From Blastocladiella emersonii ATCC 22665 (lineage: Eukaryota > Blastocladiomycota > Blastocladiomycetes > Blastocladiales > Blastocladiaceae), in assembly GCA_025594325.1 (NCBI GenBank), contig JANHCV010000001.1, positions 4,030,001-4,094,000 of the forward strand: 64,000 nucleotides of DNA. Direction: 5' to 3'. This document shows positions 58,501-64,000 of the stretch, in pieces. The position numbers and the translations under genes were made by a program. The first letter of the stretch is position 1. Each line of letters opens with the position of its first letter. The notes beneath the pieces are model-generated. The model was given only the letters and a program-made list of their open reading frames with translations, was not told the origin of the DNA and made no database searches.

Positions 58501-61500
58501 GACGCCGGTGGTCGCGGCGTACGAGGCCGTACCGTACGTGTAGTTGTTGGCGTCGCACTCGGTGAACGCAGCCGTGCTCGCGCCGCACGACGACTCCTTG
58601 ATGGCGGCCTCAGCGGCGGCCTCAGCGGCGGCCTCAGCGGCGGCCTCAGCGGCGGCCTTGTTGACCGACGTCTTGGCGAGGATCTCGCCGTCGGCCTTGC
58701 TGCTGCTGCTGCTGCTGACCGGGCACGCGGTGACGCGGGTCGTGGTGGTGCGGGTCGTGGTCTGCAGCTCCTCCTTCTCCTCGGCCGCGGCGACCATGGA
58801 GATGACCGTGTCGCCGTCGGCGTCGCACGCGCCCTTGGTGCGCTGGTACGCGGACCCGTCGTCGATCGAGCAGCCCGTGGCGGCGGCCTCGCGATCGACA
58901 GGCTCGGCGAGGGAGACCTTGGCGGCGTCGACCTCCTTGCACACGGCCTCGGCAACGACGACCGTGTCGCCCGAGCCCACGATGGCGGCCTCGGTGCCGG
59001 TCTCGCCGGCCGGGGCCTTGACGATGATGGCGCCGACCTTGCGGTCGTCGTCGCTCATGCCCTCGGTGGTGACGGCCGCCGTGACGCACGACTTCTTGCC
59101 GACGACCTTGGCGGCGACCGCGGCGTCGACACGCGCGCCCTCAACGGCGCGCTCGACCACGGGCACGCCGGCCGAGCCCTCCGCAATGGACTCGGCGGCG
59201 GCCACGCTGCTGCACGCGACCTCGTCCGCCTCGGCGACGGCCACGTTGATGCACGCGACCTCGCCCGCCTCAACGACGGCCGCTGCAGCACTCGCGCCCT
59301 CGGTGGCGCCCTGGATCTCGGACTCGTCGGCCGAGCTCTCGACGAGGAGCTCGGAGCCGACGGGCTTGGCGAGGACGACGACCTTGGCGGGGATCGTCTC
59401 CTTGACCACGTCCGCGACGGCGGCAATCGACTCACCGCCACACGCGCCCTCGGTGGCGCTCTCGGTACTCGCGGCCTGCACGGGCCCCTTTCCGTGCATG
59501 ATGGCCTCGACCGAGATGATGGTCTCGCCGCGCGCAACCTCGGCGCCGGCGGCGACACCCTCGACCGCGGCGACCTCGCGGTCGCCGCACGCGCCCTCAA
59601 CGGCGCACTCGGCAGCAGCCCTGGATGACGTCGGCGTTGCGGCAAGTGTCAGTCGCCATGCGATTCATGCGGAGGAGCGGTGGGATCGGAGAGGGGAGGG
59701 CGGACACGGCGAGGTGATAATGAATAATAACCGACGCGATCACAGCGGACGCGTCGCGCCGCACCGCGCGGGTGGCGCGCCGCGAACAATGGCTCGCGCC
59801 CGCCCGAATATCGATCGGGCGGTGCCGGCCGCCGGCCGCCGGCCGCCGCATTCCGCCCGTGCTTCGGCGGCGCGACGGCACGGAGGGGCGCCGTAGCGCG
59901 GCGCGGCCGTGCACCATGATCGGGCGGACGAGCAGAGTAGAGGTGGGGGTGGAGCAGGGCAAGGCGTGTCTATACGTGATCGGATCGGATCGGGCGGGCG
60001 GGTCGGCGTCGAGAAGCGAGAAACGTACGTCTGCTGCTGCTGCTCCTCGGCGACGGCCACGGCCACGGCCTCGACCGAAGTCTCGGCGGCGGCGGCCTCC
60101 TCGACCGCGACGGGGCGGAGCGAGAAGCCGAGGAGCGACTTGACACCGGTCCACACTGCGGAGATCGAGCTCCACATGTTGACAGGTGATGCGTTTGTTG
60201 ATACGTAGTATGATCCGATCCTTATGCTCGAACAGGGAGCAGTTTGGGGGTGTCGGGGCGGCCGAGGAGAAGGAGCCGCGGAGGGTCCGCGGGGGCAGCG
60301 AGCGAGCGGGCGGGCGGGAGGGGACAGCCGGCCGGCCTGCACCCAGCGCACCCCGGCCGGCCGAGTGGCCAGCAGCCCCGTGGTACATGTTCCTGTCAGT
60401 TGCCTTGTTGTCGTGAAAAAAATGGTGGGCGAGCGGTTTGGGATACAGTTCAAGCCGCAAGCGGCGGGAAACAGTGTCTCCCTTCCCCCCTGCGACCGTG
60501 ATCGTGATGTTTTGCTGCGATTAATCCGTCGTGCAGCGAAGCACATGACCTCGGGGGACAGCCTGCACGTGCACGCGGATCACAGAGTGCGCGCGAGATG
60601 GCGAACAACGGACGGGCCGGGCGCCGCCGTGTGAGCGCCGCAACGCGTCGAGGCCGATCACCGTGGCCGCGGCCATGGCCATGGTCGTGGTGGACCGGCC
60701 GGCCGTGGATCGCATCGTCGCCGCGGTGTTTTCACTCACCGCGACCAACTCCGGACCGCGCCGTGTGAAGGAGGAAACGGTCGTGCTGGTTGGCGATCCG
60801 GCCGCTTCTCGGGCCGGTGCGTCGGATCGCCGCGGAAACCCGAGGGAAGACGTACGCCCGCTGATCAGGCCGGCCCGCCACGCCGACGCGCCAGGGCGCG
60901 AGGTTGCACCAAGTGAGCACGCGTCGTGGTCGTGGCCGAGAGCCGAGGATCAGCGCCGTCGCGGTAGGTCAGGTCGGCGCGAGCGGCCACGCGTCGTCCT
61001 CGAGGGCTACCCACATGCACTAACGGCGCAGATCTTGTCGGGAATCGCTCCTCGCTCACTCAATCACGCGAATCCATTGCTCCAAGTCCATGATCACAAA
61101 ATCACATTGGTCCATGTATATCGTTGTCCCGAGTCCCGAGGGCGAAAGGTTGCGCAGAACGGACCGCAACCCATCTCTCTCAATCATGCCTTGTCGTCGA
61201 TTCCGACCTTGGTGCGGTGTGGCGGGCGACGACGGCCATAGCCTCGCCACGGTGGTCGACTCACGCGTTGGCCCGGCCCCAGGTCGGTCAGTTGCCGCGT
61301 CGCTTTCTTTGGACCCCGTCGGGGACTCCCGGGGTTGCGTGCGCACGCTGTGACTGTGCTGCGAGCGGATCGCCCAAACGCGTGGGAGATTTTTGCCCGC
61401 GCAAGCACTGTTCTGCAACGCGCGCGCGAACACGACGTGCGATCATGGCCATGGTGGCGCAGCAACGCGCCCGGGCGACGCGCGCGTCGCGCGATGGGGC

Positions 61501-62466
61501 CGACCTGCGATATCGGATCGGGCGCGAGTGTGTGCGGGCACGGGCGGGCGGGCGGACTCGGAGCACGACGTGTTGCGGGTCGACGCGTTTCTTTCGCGCA
61601 CGTGCCAAGTGCGAGACGGCCCGTTCATCCCGACCCTGATCACTGTTCGCGCGTGTTCCGTCCTTTACCGGAGCTCCAGCGCCTGCGTGTTGCACATCAG
61701 GCCCGAGATCAACGGGACGGGTTGCACGAGGCGTCCAGCAACGCTCGCTCGTTCGCTCATGGCGAGCAACTGACTGCTGATGGCCGGCAGAAGACCGAAC
61801 GCTGTATATTACGGGGAATGGTATCTGTAGCTAGTCAGCGTTGCGCTGTTCAAGGCATAGTCATGGTGGTGGTGTGGGTGGTGGTGCGATGTAGGTGGGG
61901 TGAGGCGTTCCGGGAAGTGAAGCCCAAAAGCGGCGTGGCCCACACCATGCCGAATTCTTACGCGTATTTAACTTTGAGCACCGGTCTACCCAGTGCATAT
62001 AAATCTCAGAAATTCTCAGACCACCGCGAATAATGCTCCTAGCACATACTGAGTACATGTGCGCAAAATCAGCCCGATCGAAGGGATAGTCCAATTCAAG
62101 AAGCCAAGTCCCAAGTGCCGTTTCGGGCCGAGTTCGTCCAAACGACCAAACCCGAAAGTTTTTTTCAACTTTGCACGGTCGGACGACTTCTCGACACCCC
62201 GACATGCCGACTCGGCGATTTTTACATTTCCGGGGTCCCTGAGGGTCCCTGATGACGATCCAATGCTCAGAAAAAAAATATTCGGGTGCATCTCAAATTC
62301 AAGCGGCTAAGCCGGGGTCACGTGCGCCTGCAGCAGGGTCGCGTCGTTCACGTCGGCGTGACCCCAAGCCGAGCGAGCCACTTTCCGCACTCGCCCTGGT
62401 GCTCCCGCCGCCGTTCACTGCCCGCAACCTTTCGAGCTCGAACTCTAGTCGTAGAGGAACACCTTG
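55536..62466 (-). repeat. Long repeat, copy 3 (6,931 bp)
   Basis: Inverted copy of 14761-21703. It shares two single-base states with copy 2 (57988, 58174) and one with copy 1 (56319), so it is a mosaic of both. Its inner flank matches copy 1 and its outer flank matches copy 2. Leader 60178-62466 holds no recognisable gene. Confidence 0.92.
55800..60177 (-). CDS. Repeat protein RP, copy 3 (unknown function)
   Basis: Exons on the minus strand: 60177-60029, 59620 to 58204 or 58176, 58150 or 58113 to 57789, 57722-57528, 57450-55800. The frame is intact, about 1,254 residues: 12 fewer from the AAAE array (4 units) and 8 more from the AP array (13 units) relative to copy 1. It transcribes toward the pseudogene spacer, facing copy 2, so the two genes converge across the centre of the palindrome. 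Confidence 0.68.
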
Positions 62467-62796
62467 CTTGCACGCTCAGCTCTTGAGCGCGCGCGCTCGC
62501 AGGCGGCTTGTTTGATCCGCGACCTGATCGCGAGCATGACAGAACCAAGCTCGCCACTTGCAACACACCATCAGATTCACGGAGGCGAAGAAGACGTTTG
62601 CAAAAACACGAGGGGGTCTATGTATCAAATCACGCTGCGCTCAAGGGCGCGAGGTAGAGGGGTGGAGGGAAGAAACGATCGCGAGCAGCGACGTGACGGA
62701 GGGACACGCGCAGGCTCAACGAGAGACACACACACAAAACTTTGGGGAAGAGGAAGGAGCACACCAGTAGAGACAGAGAACAAAAGGCGACCGACC
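62467..62796. other. MFS 3' flank in right arm
   Basis: Reverse complement of 46044-46373. It carries the same pyrimidine-rich 3' flank seen on the opposite strand, with no gene of its own. Confidence 0.6.
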
Positions 62797-64000
62797 TTAG
62801 GCGACCATGGCCTCGATGATCTCCTTGCGGTCCTTGGCCGTCTCCGAGGCCTTGTCGTGCTCGAGGTGCTGTGCGAGGGCGCGGTCGCTCTCGTCGTCGT
62901 CGAGCGTGTCCGGGTTGAGCGCAAACGCGCCCTTGGGGATGAACGTCGACAGGAACACGACCACGCCGGCGCACGACATGACCAGACCCGCCGTGTAGAA
63001 CATGGCGTCCTGCGTCGGCTTGAGGCCGGCCAGCGCGGGGAACTTCTTGGCCGAGCCGTACTTCTTGAGCAGGTCCGCGACAAACGAGTCCTGCACCTTG
63101 CCGATGGCCGTGTTGACGAGCGCGAAGATGATAATGTACAGCACGTACAGGAACGACATGACCGAGCCGAGCGGCGACACGGTCGCCTCCGAGTCCTCGA
63201 TCTTGGCCAGGCGCGACTGCACGTACGCGACCAGCGACACGTCACCGGCGGCCCACCCAAACGACACGGGCACGGCGATCGCCGCGAGGAACCACACCCA
63301 GCCCTCGATGTTGGCAAACGGCGTCGCGAGCGGCAGGATCCACACGAAGAGCAGCGTCAGGGCGTCGAGGCGCAGCCACGGGATGGGCGTCTTGACCGAG
63401 TCGGCGAACAGGAGCACGAACAGCGCGCCGAGCAGCTCGCCAAAGTTGGACCCGGACACGAGCAGCTGCTGGTACGAGCCCGTCGACAGCGCAAAGTTGG
63501 CGTAGTGCGCGAACAGCACGTTCTCGAGGTACCGGTGCAGGACGAGCGGCAGCGTGTAGGCCGGGATCAGCCACACGAGCGACCGGTGCGAGCACACGAG
63601 CTTGAGGCCGACCCACACCGAGTAGAAGAAGGCCTTGACGATGGCAAAGAACTCGGAGAAGAAGTTGCCCGACACGCGCTTGGTCTTGGAGGGCCCCTCG
63701 TACGCCTCGCTCGTCGCGTCCTTGATGCGCGACCACACGAGCGCCGCGCCCGTGAAGGCGATCGGGATCAGGGCCAGCGAGTAGGCGTAGTTGAAGTAGG
63801 CGATCCAGTACTTTGAGAGCAGCGCGCCCGTCGTGCCGGCCACCTCGTAGAAGATGTGCACCGTCGAGTCCATGCGCTTGAGCTTGGACGGGTCCGAGCC
63901 GACAATGTCGCGCGGGATGACGCGGCGGATCAGCTCGATGATGCCGTGGAAGATGCCGACGATCGGGAACAGCACCGCCACGATGAACGGGTTCCAGTCG
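62797..64000 (-). CDS. MFS transporter, second copy (5' cut by window edge)
   Basis: The minus strand encodes residues about 121-520 of the same transporter as 44481-46043. I see no difference in any frame I compared. The frame continues past 64000, so the true start is outside, and the apparent start near 63981 is only an internal codon. Whether this copy is complete depends on how far the inverted repeat extends beyond the window. Confidence 0.78.
   Translation of the reverse strand, partial: DWNPFIVAVLFPIVGIFHGIIELIRRVIPRDIVGSDPSKLKRMDSTVHIFYEVAGTTGALLSKYWIAYFNYAYSLALIPIAFTGAALVWSRIKDATSEAYEGPSKTKRVSGNFFSEFFAIVKAFFYSVWVGLKLVCSHRSLVWLIPAYTLPLVLHRYLENVLFAHYANFALSTGSYQQLLVSGSNFGELLGALFVLLFADSVKTPIPWLRLDALTLLFVWILPLATPFANIEGWVWFLAAIAVPVSFGWAAGDVSLVAYVQSRLAKIEDSEATVSPLGSVMSFLYVLYIIIFALVNTAIGKVQDSFVADLLKKYGSAKKFPALAGLKPTQDAMFYTAGLVMSCAGVVVFLSTFIPKGAFALNPDTLDDDESDRALAQHLEHDKASETAKDRKEIIEAMVA

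Larger units (their letters stand above)
55536..64000 (-). repeat. Right arm of large inverted repeat
   Basis: Reverse complement of 44840-53328. It carries repeat copy 3 (55536-62466) and the MFS gene, and runs off the window. Visible differences from the left arm are three fewer GCCGCCGCTGAG units, two more GCGCCT units and one base (56319, reading G on the minus strand, against A at 52545). Confidence 0.93.

Noticed and set aside
63981-64000. Start codon of the second MFS copy near 63981
   Set aside because: It aligns to the middle of the transporter at 44481-46043. The frame simply continues past the window edge.

Overview
The window is nuclear DNA from a GC-rich eukaryote with compact genes and short introns. 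About 40 introns can be read, nearly all 54-88 nt, with donors close to GTACGT and acceptors ending YAG. A STIL-type centriole gene and an axonemal inner-arm dynein heavy chain show that the organism builds centrioles and motile flagella. The P/Q-rich metacaspase and the Adp1-like half ABC transporter with EGF-like repeats look fungal. A zoosporic fungus (Blastocladiomycota such as Allomyces, or a chytrid) is my best guess, held with moderate confidence. The MyTH4-FERM myosin-like tail at the left edge is unusual for fungi, so another flagellated opisthokont relative remains possible.

Layout: (1) 1-14.6 kb is single-copy: MyTH4-FERM protein 3' part (+), STIL (-), Adp1-like ABC transporter (+), and the divergent pair GPKOW/Spp2 (-) and DDX11/Chl1 (+). 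(2) 14.76-21.70 kb is copy 1 of a ~6.95-kb repeat. It holds a 2.3-kb non-coding-looking leader and a five-exon gene for an unrecognised ~1,260-aa protein, here called repeat protein RP. (3) 21.8-43.7 kb is single-copy: metacaspase (-), 13-kb dynein heavy chain (+), ELP6 (-), SPT16 (-) and NADH-cytochrome b5 reductase (+). (4) 44.5-53.3 kb holds an intronless MFS transporter gene (+) followed by repeat copy 2 (+). (5) 53.33-55.12 kb is a diverged, rearranged pseudogene remnant of the GPKOW/DDX11 pair. (6) 55.12-64.0 kb holds a metacaspase 3' fragment, repeat copy 3 (-) and the MFS gene again (-), cut by the window edge.

Parts 4 and 6 form a large inverted repeat: arms 44840-53328 and 55536-64000, each about 8.5 kb and open at the window edge, around a 2.2-kb spacer. 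The arms look almost identical. They differ visibly only in two coding minisatellites and a single base. Copy 3 carries the outer flank of copy 2 (MFS gene) and the inner flank of copy 1 (metacaspase end), so it looks like a recombinant of the two.

Functions are mostly housekeeping: transcription elongation and chromatin (SPT16, ELP6), splicing (GPKOW), sister-chromatid cohesion and repair (DDX11), centriole and flagellum (STIL, dynein), transport (ABC, MFS), redox lipid metabolism (b5 reductase) and a caspase-like protease. The part that looks undescribed is the amplified RP-encoding repeat with its palindromic arrangement and pseudogene-filled loop.
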